Of a DNA stretch of 64,000 nt, positions 25,484 through 35,199 are shown piece by piece (the first letter of the stretch is position 1; each line of letters opens with the position of its first letter). Origin of the DNA: Longimicrobiales bacterium. GTDB lineage: Bacteria; Gemmatimonadota; Gemmatimonadetes; Longimicrobiales; Gaopeijiaceae. The stretch spans positions 3,888,001 through 3,952,000 of the forward strand of contig OX639991.1 of assembly GCA_951828585.1 (NCBI GenBank). Reading direction: 5' to 3'. Both the position numbers and the translations under genes were made by a program. A model generated the notes under the pieces. It searched no databases, was not told where the DNA came from, and saw only the letters and a list, made by a program, of their open reading frames with translations.

Positions 25484-27148
25484 CTACTCCCACTCGATCG
25501 TGGCAGGCGGCTTCGAGCTTATGTCGTAGGTCACGCGGTTGACGCCCGCGACCTCGTTGATGATGCGGGTCGAGACGCGGGCCAGGAACTCGGGCTCGAA
25601 GGGGTACCAGTCGGCGGTCATGCCGTCGCGCGAGGTGACGGCGCGGAGCGCGACGACGTTCTCGTAGGTGCGGCCGTCGCCCATGACGCCCACGGCCTGG
25701 ACGGGGAGCAGGACGGCGAAGGCCTGCCAGATGTCGTCGTAGAGGCCGGCGGACTCGATCTCCTCGAGGTAGATGGCGTCGGTGAGGCGCAGGATGCGCA
25801 GGCGATCCTCGGTGACGGGGCCGAGGACGCGGATGCCGAGGCCGGGGCCGGGGAAGGGATGGCGGCGGATGAGGGCGTGGTCGAGGCCCAGCGTCTGGCC
25901 GACGCGCCGCACCTCGTCCTTGAAGAGCTCGCGCAGAGGCTCGACGAGTTCGAAGGAGAGGTCGTCGGGGAGGCCGCCCACGTTATGGTGGGTCTTGATG
26001 GTGGCCGACGGGCCGCGCACCGCGTGGGACTCGATGACGTCGGGGTAGAGCGTCCCCTGCACGAGGAAGCGGGCGTGGGTGCCGAGTTCGCGGGTGGTGC
26101 GCTCGAAGACGCGGATGAAGGTCTCGCCGATGATCCGGCGCTTCCGTTCGGGGTCGGCGACGCCGTCGAGGGGACCGAGGAACTCTTCGGCCGCCTCGGC
26201 CACCACGAGCCGGATCCCCATGTGTTCGCGGAAGGCTTGCTCCACGCCTTCGCGCTCGTTCATGCGCATGAGCCCGGTGTCGACGAAGACACAGGTGAGC
26301 TGGTCGCCGACGGCCTTGTGGACCAGCGCCGCCGCCACGGACGAGTCCACGCCGCCAGAGAGCCCGCAGATGACCTGGGCGTCGCCCACCTGGCGGCGGA
26401 TGCGCTCGACGGATTCGGCCACGAAGGCCCCGGGCGTCCAGTCGGCCGAGCAGCCGCAGATGCGGAAGAGGAAGTTGTCGACGATCTCCTGGCCGCGAGG
26501 GGTGTGCGCGACCTCGGGGTGGAACTGGACGCCGTAGATGGGGCGGGAGCGGGCGCGGAAGGCGGCGACGGGAAGGTCGGCGGTGGCGGCGAGGGTGACG
26601 AAGCCGGGGGGCGGCTCGTCGACGTGGTCGCCGTGGGAGCACCAGACGGTGACGTCGTCGCCGGGGTCGAAGCCGTGAAAGAGGTCGGGGGCGGCGGGGG
26701 TATCCGGCGGCGGCCGGTCGACGCGCAGGGTGGCGCGGCCGTATTCGCGCTTGCCGGGCAGGACGGCGCCGCCTTCGTGCCGGGCGATGAGCTGCATTCC
26801 GTAGCAGATTCCGAGGACGGGGACGCCGAGGTCGAGGAGGATGGGGTCGAGGCCGGGGCCGGCGTCGTCGTAGACGGAGGATGGGCCGCCCGAGAGCACG
26901 ATGCCGGTGGGGCCCCAGGCGCGGACCCAGTCGGTGGAACGGTCGGGGGGGTGAATCTCGCAGTAGACACCGGCCTCGCGGATGCGGCGTGCGATGAGCT
27001 GCGTGAACTGGGAGCCGTAGTCGACGAGGAGGATGCGGTCGTGGGCGGCGGGGGTGGGGTGGGCGGTGGAGGCGGGGGGCGAGGTAGGGGGATGCGTGGG
27101 GTCGTCGGGGGGGGGTGGCGGGGGAGGGACGGCGGGCGTGTCAGGCAT
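25484..27148 (-). CDS. guaA: GMP synthase (glutamine-hydrolysing)
   Basis: This enzyme converts XMP, ATP and glutamine to GMP. The class I amidotransferase domain ([20 protein letters not shown], nucleophile in [19 protein letters not shown]) is followed by the PP-loop ATPase ([16 protein letters not shown]) and the dimerisation domain ending [16 protein letters not shown]. The ATG at 27146-27148 overlaps the lysA stop by several bases. An unusual Pro-rich leader of about 37 residues ([13 protein letters not shown]) precedes the amidotransferase domain, and no later ATG exists. It ends the proS-lysA-guaA run and converges on the OPT-lipoprotein pair. Confidence 0.96.
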   Translation of the reverse strand: MPDTPAVPPPPPPPDDPTHPPTSPPASTAHPTPAAHDRILLVDYGSQFTQLIARRIREAGVYCEIHPPDRSTDWVRAWGPTGIVLSGGPSSVYDDAGPGLDPILLDLGVPVLGICYGMQLIARHEGGAVLPGKREYGRATLRVDRPPPDTPAAPDLFHGFDPGDDVTVWCSHGDHVDEPPPGFVTLAATADLPVAAFRARSRPIYGVQFHPEVAHTPRGQEIVDNFLFRICGCSADWTPGAFVAESVERIRRQVGDAQVICGLSGGVDSSVAAALVHKAVGDQLTCVFVDTGLMRMNEREGVEQAFREHMGIRLVVAEAAEEFLGPLDGVADPERKRRIIGETFIRVFERTTRELGTHARFLVQGTLYPDVIESHAVRGPSATIKTHHNVGGLPDDLSFELVEPLRELFKDEVRRVGQTLGLDHALIRRHPFPGPGLGIRVLGPVTEDRLRILRLTDAIYLEEIESAGLYDDIWQAFAVLLPVQAVGVMGDGRTYENVVALRAVTSRDGMTADWYPFEPEFLARVSTRIINEVAGVNRVTYDISSKPPATIEWE

Positions 27149-28502
27149 GGGGTTCACCACGGATGAGGTCGTCGAAGCGTTCGCGGCGGCGGGCCAGGGT
27201 GACGTGGTCGCCGTGCACGAGGACTTCGGCGGGACGGGGGCGAGAGTTGTAGTTGGACGCCATGGTGAAGCCGTAGGCGCCGGCCTGGTGGACGCACAGG
27301 AGCGCGCCGGGGCGCGGGAGGGGGAGGGGGCGGTCGCGCGCCAGGAAGTCGCCCTGCTCGCAGACCGGGCCGACGATGTCGACGAGCTCGACGGGGTCCT
27401 GGCCGTTTTCTCGCACCGGCGTCACCGAGTGAACGCCTCCGTAGTGGCTCGGGCGGATGAGCTCGGTCATGCCGGCGTCGGTGACGACGAAGGTCTTTTT
27501 GTCGCTTTTCTTCACATATAATACTTGTGTGATGAGTACGCCAGCATCGCCCACGAGGAAGCGGCCGGGTTCGATGATAAGGGTCAGTCCGCGCCCACGA
27601 AGGCGGGTGGCGACCTGGCGTCCGAGGGCATGGACGTCCAGAGCGTCCCCTGCTCCATCCGAGATGCCGAAGCCGCCGCCAAGATCCACGTAGCCGAGCT
27701 CGACTCCGAGTTCGCGGCGCGCGCGGTCGGCGACCGCGAGCACGACGTCGAGCGCACGCAGGAAAGGTGCGGGATCACGGATCTGCGACCCGATGTGCAC
27801 GTCCACGCCGACCGCGCGAAGAGCTGGATGCGCGGCCACCCGGCGATACATGTCGTGCGCCTCACGCGGCGAGACCCCGAACTTGGCGGTCGCGTGACCC
27901 GTGCGGGTGAACTCGTGCGTGGGGCTGCGGACATCGGGGTTCACACGCACCGCAACCGGTGCAACCGCGCCCATTTCGGCGGCCAGGGCGCCGAGAACTT
28001 CCAGCTCCTGGGCGCTCTCCACATGGAAGGACATGATCCCGGCCTCGATCGCGTAGCGCATTTCGTCGCGCGACTTGCCCACGCCGGCGAAGACTATGCG
28101 ATGGGCGGGGATCCCTGCGCGGAGCGCGCGGTAGAGCTCGCCGCCGCTGACGATGTCGGCGCCGGCGCCGGCCCGCGCGAGGAGCCTCAGTATGGCCAGG
28201 TTCGGGTTGGCCTTGACCGAGTAGGCGACGAGGGGGTCGGGCGATGGGTGCTGGAAGGGAGAAGGCGTGGACGTGCGCGTCGTGGCGGCAGAGATGAACG
28301 TCGAGCCAGGGACATCGCCCCGTCGATCGGCGAACGTCTCCTCCAGAGTGTGCAGCCGCTCCACGATCCGGTTACCATTGTACACATATAATGGCGTTTT
28401 ATGCTGTTCCGCAAGTCCTTCCAGGGAGTGAGCGCCGCAGTGGAGCACCCCGCCCCGGCGCGGGAACGGAGGGGCCTCGGCGGTCAGTACGCCCGTGCCC
28501 AC
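27141..28502 (-). CDS. lysA: Diaminopimelate decarboxylase
   Basis: This PLP enzyme converts meso-diaminopimelate to lysine. The PLP lysine is in [14 protein letters not shown]. Other motifs are [42 protein letters not shown] and [10 protein letters not shown]. An insert before the PLP motif ([17 protein letters not shown]) is longer than usual. The GTG at 28500-28502 has GGAGGT at good spacing and overlaps the proS 3' end by 19 bases; the ATG-less extension to 28538 was not used. It is probably co-transcribed with proS and guaA. Confidence 0.93.
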   Translation of the reverse strand: MGTGVLTAEAPPFPRRGGVLHCGAHSLEGLAEQHKTPLYVYNGNRIVERLHTLEETFADRRGDVPGSTFISAATTRTSTPSPFQHPSPDPLVAYSVKANPNLAILRLLARAGAGADIVSGGELYRALRAGIPAHRIVFAGVGKSRDEMRYAIEAGIMSFHVESAQELEVLGALAAEMGAVAPVAVRVNPDVRSPTHEFTRTGHATAKFGVSPREAHDMYRRVAAHPALRAVGVDVHIGSQIRDPAPFLRALDVVLAVADRARRELGVELGYVDLGGGFGISDGAGDALDVHALGRQVATRLRGRGLTLIIEPGRFLVGDAGVLITQVLYVKKSDKKTFVVTDAGMTELIRPSHYGGVHSVTPVRENGQDPVELVDIVGPVCEQGDFLARDRPLPLPRPGALLCVHQAGAYGFTMASNYNSRPRPAEVLVHGDHVTLARRRERFDDLIRGEPHA

Positions 28503-29956
28503 ACCACCTCCATCCGGGCCTTGCCACCCCCCGCGCAATGCACAGGGGTGGTCGCCGAGCGGAACTCCTCGCCGGGGATGACGCGAATGGTGGCCTTCGT
28601 GGCCTCCTTGACGCGCTCCTCGACGGCGGGGTCGCCCGACCAGCCGGAGTGCACGAAGCCGACACCCTCGTCCAGGAGCGCGCCGAGTTCCTCGACGGAC
28701 GAGACCTCGCCGCGATGGGTGGCGGCCTCGCGCCGGGACCTTGCCGCGTCAAGGAGCTCTCCCTGCAGCGCTTCGAGCCGTGCCGACATTTCAGCCACGG
28801 CCCGCCCTTCTTCCACCCCCACCTTCCGATCCTCGCCCGGAGCGGTCACGCGGCGCACCACCACCACCTCCCCCCGCCCCACATCACGCGGCCCGATCTC
28901 CACGCGCACGGGCACCCCCTTGCGCTCCCACTCGAAGAACTTCGCGCCCGGAGACAGGTGCCGGCGCTTGTCGGCGGCCGCGCGCACACCCGCGTCCCCA
29001 AGCGCCGCCACCACGCGATCCGCCGCCTCGCTGACCACCGCCCACTGCTCGTCGCTGCGGCCGATCGGCACGACCATCACCTGCGTCGGCGCCAGCTTCG
29101 GCGGCACCACCACGCCCACGTCGTCGCCGTGGGTCATCACCAGTCCCCCGACCAGTCGGGTCGACACGCCCCACGAGGTATTCCACGCGTACTCCTCGCG
29201 GCCTTCCCTGCTCTGGAAGGTGAGGCCGAACTGGCGCGCGAAGTTCTGCCCGAGCATGTGGGACGTGCCCGCCTGCAGCGCCTTGTTGTCCTGCATGAGC
29301 GCCTCGCAGGCGTAGCTGCGCACCGCGCCGGCGAATTTCTCGGACTCGGACTTGCGTCCCGTGAGCGGGGGCATCGCCATCCAGTCCTCCATGAAGCTCC
29401 GGTAGATTCCCAGGATCTTCAGGGTCTCCTCTTCGGCCTCCGCCTCGGTGGCGTGCGCGGTGTGGCCCTCCTGCCAGAGGAACTCGGCGGTCCTGAGGAA
29501 GAGGCGGGTCCGCCGCTCCCAGCGCATGACGTTGGCCCACTGGTTGAGCAGGATGGGCAGGTCGCGGTAGCTCTGCACCCACTTGGCGTACATGGCGTAG
29601 ATGATGGTCTCCGAGGTGGGACGCACGACGTAGGGCTCCTCCAGCTCCTTTCCGCCCGCGTGGGTCACCACGGCCAGCTCGGGTTTGAAGCCCTCCACAT
29701 GTTCCTTCTCGCGCTCGATGAAGCTCATGGGGATCAGGAGCGGGAAGTAGGCGTTCTGGTGGCCGGACGCCTTGAACATGTCGTCGAGCGCGCGCTGCAT
29801 GTTCTCCCAGATACCGTATCCCCAGGGGCGGATGACCATGCTTCCGCGCACCGGCGAATAGTCCGCCAGCTCGGCCTGCTGGACGACCTCGTTGTACCAG
29901 GCGGAGAAGTCCTCGGACCTGGGGGTGAGTCCCTTTTTCTGCGCTTTCCTGCCCAT
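28484..29956 (-). CDS. proS: Prolyl-tRNA synthetase, archaeal/eukaryotic-type
   Basis: This class II synthetase charges tRNA-Pro. The 490-residue length, the absence of the bacterial editing insert, and the C-terminal domain ending WARAY with a terminal Tyr place it in the short ProRS type found in many bacteria. Motifs: SPVRGSMVIRPWGYGIWE (start of the catalytic domain), YVVRPTSETIIYAMYAKWV, RWERRTRLFLRTAEFLWQEG and LTFQSREGREEYAW (motif 3 region). The ATG at 29956 abuts the stop of the upstream small membrane protein. Confidence 0.95.
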   Translation of the reverse strand: MGRKAQKKGLTPRSEDFSAWYNEVVQQAELADYSPVRGSMVIRPWGYGIWENMQRALDDMFKASGHQNAYFPLLIPMSFIEREKEHVEGFKPELAVVTHAGGKELEEPYVVRPTSETIIYAMYAKWVQSYRDLPILLNQWANVMRWERRTRLFLRTAEFLWQEGHTAHATEAEAEEETLKILGIYRSFMEDWMAMPPLTGRKSESEKFAGAVRSYACEALMQDNKALQAGTSHMLGQNFARQFGLTFQSREGREEYAWNTSWGVSTRLVGGLVMTHGDDVGVVVPPKLAPTQVMVVPIGRSDEQWAVVSEAADRVVAALGDAGVRAAADKRRHLSPGAKFFEWERKGVPVRVEIGPRDVGRGEVVVVRRVTAPGEDRKVGVEEGRAVAEMSARLEALQGELLDAARSRREAATHRGEVSSVEELGALLDEGVGFVHSGWSGDPAVEERVKEATKATIRVIPGEEFRSATTPVHCAGGGKARMEVVWARAY

Positions 29957-30328
29957 TTATTCGCTGTCCCCTTCGGGCGATTGCCCGGATGTGTCCCGGG
30001 CGGGCTTCGCCGGGGTCTTCTGTCTGCGCTTTTCGACCAGGAAGGCCACCAGGGCGGGAATCCCGAAGAGCGCAAGCGACGCCCCCACCCACGTTGTACG
30101 GAAGGGGAAGCCGAAAGCCCTCCCGGCCAGCAGGGCCGCGAGCCATCCCCCCGCCACCGAGGCAATGATCGCCGCGCCCAGGATGATGAACTCCAGGATG
30201 TTGAGACGCCGCGCCGCCCGTTTCAAGGCCGCACGCACCGCCTCGACATCGGCGGCATCGGGTTCGTGCGCGGCGGGCTCTTTTCCAACGGGTTGCCTCC
30301 TCCCGCCCGCGGATCGTTTCCTGGTCAC
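29957..30328 (-). CDS. Small two-helix membrane protein of unknown function
   Basis: This is a 123-residue protein with a basic, Gly/Arg-rich N-terminus, a helix-rich stretch (AALKRAARRLNILEF) and two hydrophobic segments (IILGAAIIASVAGGWLAALL; TWVGASLALFGIPALVAFLV), ending in a charged tail. The GTG at 30326-30328 forms a GTGA overlap with hisS, and its stop abuts the proS start, so it is embedded in the hisS-proS unit. No family was recognised. Confidence 0.7.
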   Translation of the reverse strand: MTRKRSAGGRRQPVGKEPAAHEPDAADVEAVRAALKRAARRLNILEFIILGAAIIASVAGGWLAALLAGRAFGFPFRTTWVGASLALFGIPALVAFLVEKRRQKTPAKPARDTSGQSPEGDSE

Positions 30329-31647
30329 GGGTTTCTCCCGGTAGCGGGCGGGGGAATCTCTTGCTCCGGCAACGACTGGAGGGGCCTGGTCTCCTGAATC
30401 CCGGTCTTCATGTCCCGAACCGTCGCCGACGCGGCGGCCGCCTCGTCCGGACCGATGATGAGTGCTTGCCGCGCTCCCGCTCTGCTGGCGGCCTTGAGCT
30501 GCTTGCCGACCCCCTGCGACCTCAGCGAGTACATGACCGAGTGCCCGGCCGCGCGGAGCCGGTGACCGGTCTCCAGCCCCAGGGCGCGCTGTTCCGGGCC
30601 CACCCAGATCACGTAGTAGTCGCACGCCGGGGCCGCATCGGGCACGAGATCCCGGTCCCGCAGCAGCTCGCCGAGAACCACGTCGCCCATCCCGAAACCG
30701 ACGGCGGGGAGCGGCTCGCCTCCCACCAGCTCGAGGAGCCGGTCGTAGCGGCCGCCGCCGCAGATCGCGCGCAGTTCGCCGGCCCGGTCGAAGAGCTCGA
30801 AGACGATGCCCGTGTAGTAGGCCAGTCCGCGCACGACCGTGAAGTCGAATTGCAGGTACGCGCCAAGGCCCATCGCCTCGAGGATGGACCGGTGCTCGTC
30901 GAGAGGCCGCATGGCATCGGTGACGGGGGCCGAGTCGCGGAAACGGTCCGCCAGGTGGTCGCGCGAACCGTCGGCCAGGATTTCGGCCAGCGTGTCGACG
31001 GTCGGCGATGAAAGTCCCAGCGCCTCGAGGCCGGCGCGGGAGCGCTCCGGGCCCGCCCTGGCCGCCTTGTCGATCACCGCCAGGCAACCGGAGTGCGTGC
31101 CGCGCGGCGCGCCCGCTGCCGTCAGGACCGCTGTCACGAGGCGGCGGTCGTTCACCCGCGCGACGAAGTCGTCCTCCCCCAGCCCCAGGCCGCGCAAGGC
31201 GTCGATGGCCACGGCCAGGACCTCGGCGTCGGCAGCCACCCCGGCCTCGCCCACTATGTCCACGTTGAGCTGGAAGTGCTCCCTGAGCCGGCCCCGCTGG
31301 CTGCGCTCATAGCGGAAGAGCTGGGGGATCGAGAACCAGCGGATCGGCTTGGGCATGCCACGGCTGCGCCCGGCCAGCATGCGCGCCAGCGTGGGGGTCA
31401 TCTCCGGGCGCAGCGCCACTTCCCGGCCCCCCTTGTCGCTGAAGGTGTAGAGCTGCCCCACGATCTCGTCGCCGCTCTTCTCGACGTAGAGGCCGAGCGG
31501 CTCCAGCGGCGGCCCGTCGTACTCCCCGAAGCCGTAGCTGCGCGCAACCCGCCGCCAGGTGTCGAAGACGTGGCTGCGAAGCGCGAGGTCCGCGGGGGCG
31601 AAATCCCGAAAACCGGGGAGGCGGGAGAAGGATCTGGCTGCGGGCAT
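30325..31647 (-). CDS. hisS: Histidyl-tRNA synthetase
   Basis: This 440-residue class II enzyme charges tRNA-His. Motifs: GFRDFAPADLALRSHVF (start), ALRPEMTPTLARML (motif 2 region), WFSIPQLFRYERSQRGRLRE, and the histidine-binding VVRGLAYYTGIVFELFDR with AICGGGRYDRLLELVGG. The anticodon-binding domain is at the C-terminus. The ATG at 31645-31647 begins MPAARSFSRLPGFRDF, close to the first motif; the open frame upstream of it is antisense to folC and spurious. It is coupled by GTGA to the next gene. Confidence 0.95.
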   Translation of the reverse strand: MPAARSFSRLPGFRDFAPADLALRSHVFDTWRRVARSYGFGEYDGPPLEPLGLYVEKSGDEIVGQLYTFSDKGGREVALRPEMTPTLARMLAGRSRGMPKPIRWFSIPQLFRYERSQRGRLREHFQLNVDIVGEAGVAADAEVLAVAIDALRGLGLGEDDFVARVNDRRLVTAVLTAAGAPRGTHSGCLAVIDKAARAGPERSRAGLEALGLSSPTVDTLAEILADGSRDHLADRFRDSAPVTDAMRPLDEHRSILEAMGLGAYLQFDFTVVRGLAYYTGIVFELFDRAGELRAICGGGRYDRLLELVGGEPLPAVGFGMGDVVLGELLRDRDLVPDAAPACDYYVIWVGPEQRALGLETGHRLRAAGHSVMYSLRSQGVGKQLKAASRAGARQALIIGPDEAAAASATVRDMKTGIQETRPLQSLPEQEIPPPATGRNP

Positions 31648-31736
31648 GGATGCGAAGATAACCGGAGGGGGATGTTCCCCAAAAGATAAGTCTCTTCGGC
31701 AGGCCCAAGGGCGTTCTCCGAACACCGGCCCGCCGT

Positions 31737-33035
31737 TCATCCGTCCCGGAAGGGATTCACCCCCAGGATCTGGAGCGCGTCGCCCACAGTGTGGCAGGAC
31801 CCCGTCACCACGACCGTCCCGCCCCGGGCCAGGCCGGCCGCGCGCATTACGGCGGCCCCCACATCGTCCACCACCTCGATGGAAACACCGTCCCCCACCT
31901 CGGACGCGACCGCGCGCGGATCCCAGTTCCTCTCGGGCGGAGCGGATGCGGGAATGGTGAAGACCACCCGGTCGGCGAAGTCCACGAGCGGCGGCAGCAT
32001 GCGCGACCAGTCCTTGTCGCCCAGGATCCCCGCGAGCACCACCAGCGGCCGGGGCGGCGCGAGATCGGCCAGGATGCGTGCGAGCGCCCCCACCGCGGCC
32101 CGGTTGTGCGCCACGTCGAAGATGTAGTGCAGGTCGCCCACCCGGTGCACCTGCCCCCTGCCCGGCCACCGCACCCCGGCGACCCCCGCGCGCACGGCAT
32201 CCGGCGAAGGCGGACACGGGAGCAGCTCCAGGGCGCGGACGGCGAGCGCCGCGTTGGCCGCCTGGTGGGCGCCGGGGAGCGGTGTGTGCAGATCGAGGAG
32301 GCCGCCGCCCGCGGTGCGCACGGAGAAGCGCGTGCCGCCACGGCCGAGACGAAGTTCCGCGATGTCCCGCCACGGCTCGATCCGGTGAAACGGGGCGCCG
32401 ACCCGCGCCGCCCGGTCCTCCAGCACTTGCAGCGCGGCGGGACGCCCCTCGGCCGTGACAACGGGCACACCCGGCTTGATGATCCCCGCCTTCTCGCGCG
32501 CAATCTCCTCCAGCGTGTCTCCGAGATAGTCCTGGTGGTCCAGGGCTACGTTGGTGATGGCGGTGACCTCTGGTTCGATCACGTTGGTCGCGTCGAGCCG
32601 TCCCCCGAGTCCGACCTCGATGCAGGCCGTGCCGACCCGCTCTTCCGCGAAGACGACCAGCGCCAGCAGCGTGGAGGCCTCGAAGAACGACATGCCGAGT
32701 TCACGCGCCAGGGGACGGATCCGCGCGGCCGTGTCGAGGAGGCGGTGGGCGGGGACGGGTTCGCCATCGATCATGATGCGTTCCCGGAACGAGCAGAGGT
32801 GGGGCGAAGTGTACAGTCCCGCGCGTTCGCCCTGATGTCGCAGGACCGACGCCCATGTGGACGCGACGGAACCCTTTCCGTTGGTTCCGCCGACGTGCAT
32901 GGCGCGGTAGCGGCGGTGGGGGTGTCCCAGTTCGGCGAGTGCCGCCCGCATGCGTCCCAGTCCCCAGTCGACCGCCGTCGGGACTCCCGGGAAGAGGGCG
33001 TCCATGAGGGGATCGGGGCCGGGGGGGCGGGTCAC
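31737..33035 (-). CDS. folC: Bifunctional folylpolyglutamate synthase / dihydrofolate synthase
   Basis: This Mur-ligase-fold enzyme adds glutamate to dihydropteroate or folate. The P-loop HVGGTNGKGSVASTW is typical of FolC, followed by YTSPHLCSFRERIMIDG, FEASTLLALVVFAE, EVGLGGRLDATNVI and TNVALDHQDYLG. The second domain holds FDVAHNRAAVGALARIL. The length of 432 residues is normal. It starts at GTG 33035 (MTRPPGPDPLMDALFPG). It lies 35 bases after accD, the order seen in many bacteria (accD-folC). Confidence 0.94.
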   Translation of the reverse strand: MTRPPGPDPLMDALFPGVPTAVDWGLGRMRAALAELGHPHRRYRAMHVGGTNGKGSVASTWASVLRHQGERAGLYTSPHLCSFRERIMIDGEPVPAHRLLDTAARIRPLARELGMSFFEASTLLALVVFAEERVGTACIEVGLGGRLDATNVIEPEVTAITNVALDHQDYLGDTLEEIAREKAGIIKPGVPVVTAEGRPAALQVLEDRAARVGAPFHRIEPWRDIAELRLGRGGTRFSVRTAGGGLLDLHTPLPGAHQAANAALAVRALELLPCPPSPDAVRAGVAGVRWPGRGQVHRVGDLHYIFDVAHNRAAVGALARILADLAPPRPLVVLAGILGDKDWSRMLPPLVDFADRVVFTIPASAPPERNWDPRAVASEVGDGVSIEVVDDVGAAVMRAAGLARGGTVVVTGSCHTVGDALQILGVNPFRDG

Positions 33036-33070
33036 GGGGGACGCCGGGTCCGCCGGACGGGAGCTGCCGG

Positions 33071-33928
33071 TCAGACGCGGGGTCTCCAGCCTGCGTGCGT
33101 GTGCCGGAGCAGCTGGGCGATCGCGGACTTGAGTTCGCGGCGGTCGATCACCCGGTCGACCATCCCGTGCTCCTCGAGGAACTCGGCGCTCTGGAACCCG
33201 GGCGGGAGCTCCTGCTTGATGGTCTCGCCGATGACGCGCGGTCCCGCGAAGCCGATCAGCGCCCCGGGCTCGGCCAGGTTGACGTCGCCCAGCATGGCGT
33301 AGGAGGCCGTGACGCCGCCGGTGGTGGGGTCCGTGAGCACCGAAATGTAGGGCAGCTTGCGTTCGTGGAGGCGGGCGAGAACCGACGAGGTCTTGGCCAT
33401 CTGCATGAGCGAGAAGATGCCCTCCATCATGCGGGCCCCGCCCGAGGCGCTCACCACGACGAGAGGAAGTTCGCGCTCGAGGGCGTCCCTGCCGGCCCGC
33501 GCGATCTTCTCGCCCACCACCGACCCCATCGATCCGCCGATGAAGCTGAAATCCATCACCGCCAGCGCCACCGGGATGCCCTCGATCCGTGCCCGGCCGG
33601 TGATGACGGCTTCGCTGCGCCCGGTGCGCCGGCGGGCCGCATCGAGCCGGTCGGTGTAGGCCTTGAGATCGGCGAAGTCCAGGGGATCTCCGCTGGCCAT
33701 CTCCGCATCCTCCTCTTCGAAGGAACCGGGATCGGCGAGCAGTTCAACGTAGCGGGACGCCGTGATCCGGAAGTGGTTCCCGCACTCCGGACATACGCCC
33801 AGGTTCCGGGCCAGCCGCTCCCTGTAGAGAATCTCCCCGCATCCGTCGCACTTGGAGAAGACATCCGTGGGCAGGTCCCGGCGCCCTTCCCCGGAAAGCC
33901 GCGTCTTCTGTTTTCGAAACCAAGCCAC
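33071..33928 (-). CDS. accD: Acetyl-CoA carboxylase carboxyltransferase beta subunit
   Basis: AccD pairs with AccA to move the carboxyl group from carboxybiotin to acetyl-CoA, the first step of fatty-acid synthesis. This protein of about 285 residues has the zinc ribbon (CDGCGEILYRERLARNLG followed by CPECG) and crotonase-fold motifs VVSASGGARMMEG, ISVLTDPTTGGVTASYAMLG and GALIGFAGPRVIGET. The GTG at 33926-33928 (MAWFRKQKTRL) is the usual start position for this family. It lies 35 bases downstream of rodA. Confidence 0.96.
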   Translation of the reverse strand: MAWFRKQKTRLSGEGRRDLPTDVFSKCDGCGEILYRERLARNLGVCPECGNHFRITASRYVELLADPGSFEEEDAEMASGDPLDFADLKAYTDRLDAARRRTGRSEAVITGRARIEGIPVALAVMDFSFIGGSMGSVVGEKIARAGRDALERELPLVVVSASGGARMMEGIFSLMQMAKTSSVLARLHERKLPYISVLTDPTTGGVTASYAMLGDVNLAEPGALIGFAGPRVIGETIKQELPPGFQSAEFLEEHGMVDRVIDRRELKSAIAQLLRHTHAGWRPRV

Positions 33929-33963
33929 AGGTCGTCGTCCCCCGGTCTGCCAAAGCGGATGGG

Positions 33964-35199
33964 TCAGGAATCGTCGTTGGCCAGCGCAACGACCACGGCG
34001 GCGGCCATCCATGACATCAACAGGAACGAACCGCCGTAACTGATGAACGGCAACGGGATCCCGGTGACGGGGACCACCCCGATGGTCATTCCGGCGTTGA
34101 TGAACACGTGCGTGAGCCAGGCCCCCAAGATACCGAAGATGAAAAGACCGGCAAAGGATTTCTTGGCGGCCTCCGCCATGGTGATCATCCGGAAGAACAG
34201 GTAGCCGAAGAGCACGAGAACCACCGACGTGCCGATGAACCCGAACTCCTCCCCGACCACGCTGAAGATGAAGTCGGTGTGCTGTTCCGGCAGGAAGGCC
34301 AGTCTCTTCTGCGTCCCCGCCGTGAAGCCCTTGCCGAAGACGCCGCCACTCCCCACCGCCACCTTCGACTGGATCAGCTGCCAGCCCGCGTTGCGCGGAT
34401 CGAGCTCCGGGTCCAGAAAGACGAGCAACCGGTTTCGCTGATACTCGGCGAGGGAATTCCAGAGGGGCTGGGCGATGGCTCCAGCCGCGATGTTGCCCAG
34501 AATCACCGCGACGGACTCGACCAGGTACAGCCGGAAACGGTACAGGTAGAGACCGATGGCAAGCAGCACGATGTAGGCGGCCCACACGCGCAGGCTGAAG
34601 GCGAGGATGAGACCCAGTCCCGGCGAAGCCGCAAAGAGGATGAGCGGCCAGGGCGTCCCCGCCCAGAAGATCACGGCGAAGAAGATCCCGATGAACGCGA
34701 GCGCGGTGCCCAGGTCGGGCTGCAGCAGAACCAGTCCGAGTGGCAGACCGACCAGCACCGCGGGCGTCAGAAGGTCGCGGAGATACTGCGGAGGATCGTC
34801 CCGCCCGGCCAGCAGGGCGGCGAGCGCGAGCGCCGTAGAGATCTTCGCGGCTTCGGCGGGCTGGAAGCGGAAGCCGCCAATCGACAGGAAGCTGCTGATG
34901 CCTTCCGCGGTACCCGCGCCGGTCCCCGCCACAAGGGTTATCGCGAGCACGCCCACCCCCAGAACGTAGCCGGGCACCGCAACCCACTCGAACCATCGGA
35001 GCGGTATTCGGGAGACAATCAGCAAACCGACGACCGAGGCCCCCAGAAAGACCGCCTGGCGGATCCAGAGCCCCTGGGTGATGGTGCTGGGGACTTCGAG
35101 CACGCCCGCCGAGTAGATCATGCCCACGCCGAATACGGAAAGCAGCAGGAGGGCGATGACCATGGGCTGCTGCCAAAGCGGAGCGATCAGCCCACGCAT
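33964..35199 (-). CDS. rodA: SEDS peptidoglycan glycosyltransferase RodA
   Basis: RodA polymerises glycan strands for side-wall growth with PBP2. This 411-residue protein has about ten transmembrane helices and SEDS motifs FQPAEAAKISTALALAALLA, LLQPDLGTALAFIGIFF, WQLIQSKVAVGSGGVFGKGF, LPEQHTDFIFSVVGEEFGF and GIPLPFISYGGSFLLMSWM. The ATG at 35197-35199 shares one base with the mrdA stop (TGATG), so it is translationally coupled to its partner PBP2. Confidence 0.96.
   Translation of the reverse strand: MRGLIAPLWQQPMVIALLLLSVFGVGMIYSAGVLEVPSTITQGLWIRQAVFLGASVVGLLIVSRIPLRWFEWVAVPGYVLGVGVLAITLVAGTGAGTAEGISSFLSIGGFRFQPAEAAKISTALALAALLAGRDDPPQYLRDLLTPAVLVGLPLGLVLLQPDLGTALAFIGIFFAVIFWAGTPWPLILFAASPGLGLILAFSLRVWAAYIVLLAIGLYLYRFRLYLVESVAVILGNIAAGAIAQPLWNSLAEYQRNRLLVFLDPELDPRNAGWQLIQSKVAVGSGGVFGKGFTAGTQKRLAFLPEQHTDFIFSVVGEEFGFIGTSVVLVLFGYLFFRMITMAEAAKKSFAGLFIFGILGAWLTHVFINAGMTIGVVPVTGIPLPFISYGGSFLLMSWMAAAVVVALANDDS

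Noticed and set aside
24011-27166. 1,051-codon plus-strand frame across the OPT gene, the lipoprotein and guaA
   Set aside because: Only the portion from 25112 to about 25414 looks like protein. The rest lies out of frame with OPT or antisense to guaA.
27500-28400. AT-rich CACATATAAT stretches inside lysA as promoters
   Set aside because: They lie within the conserved lysA reading frame and no gene starts downstream on either strand.
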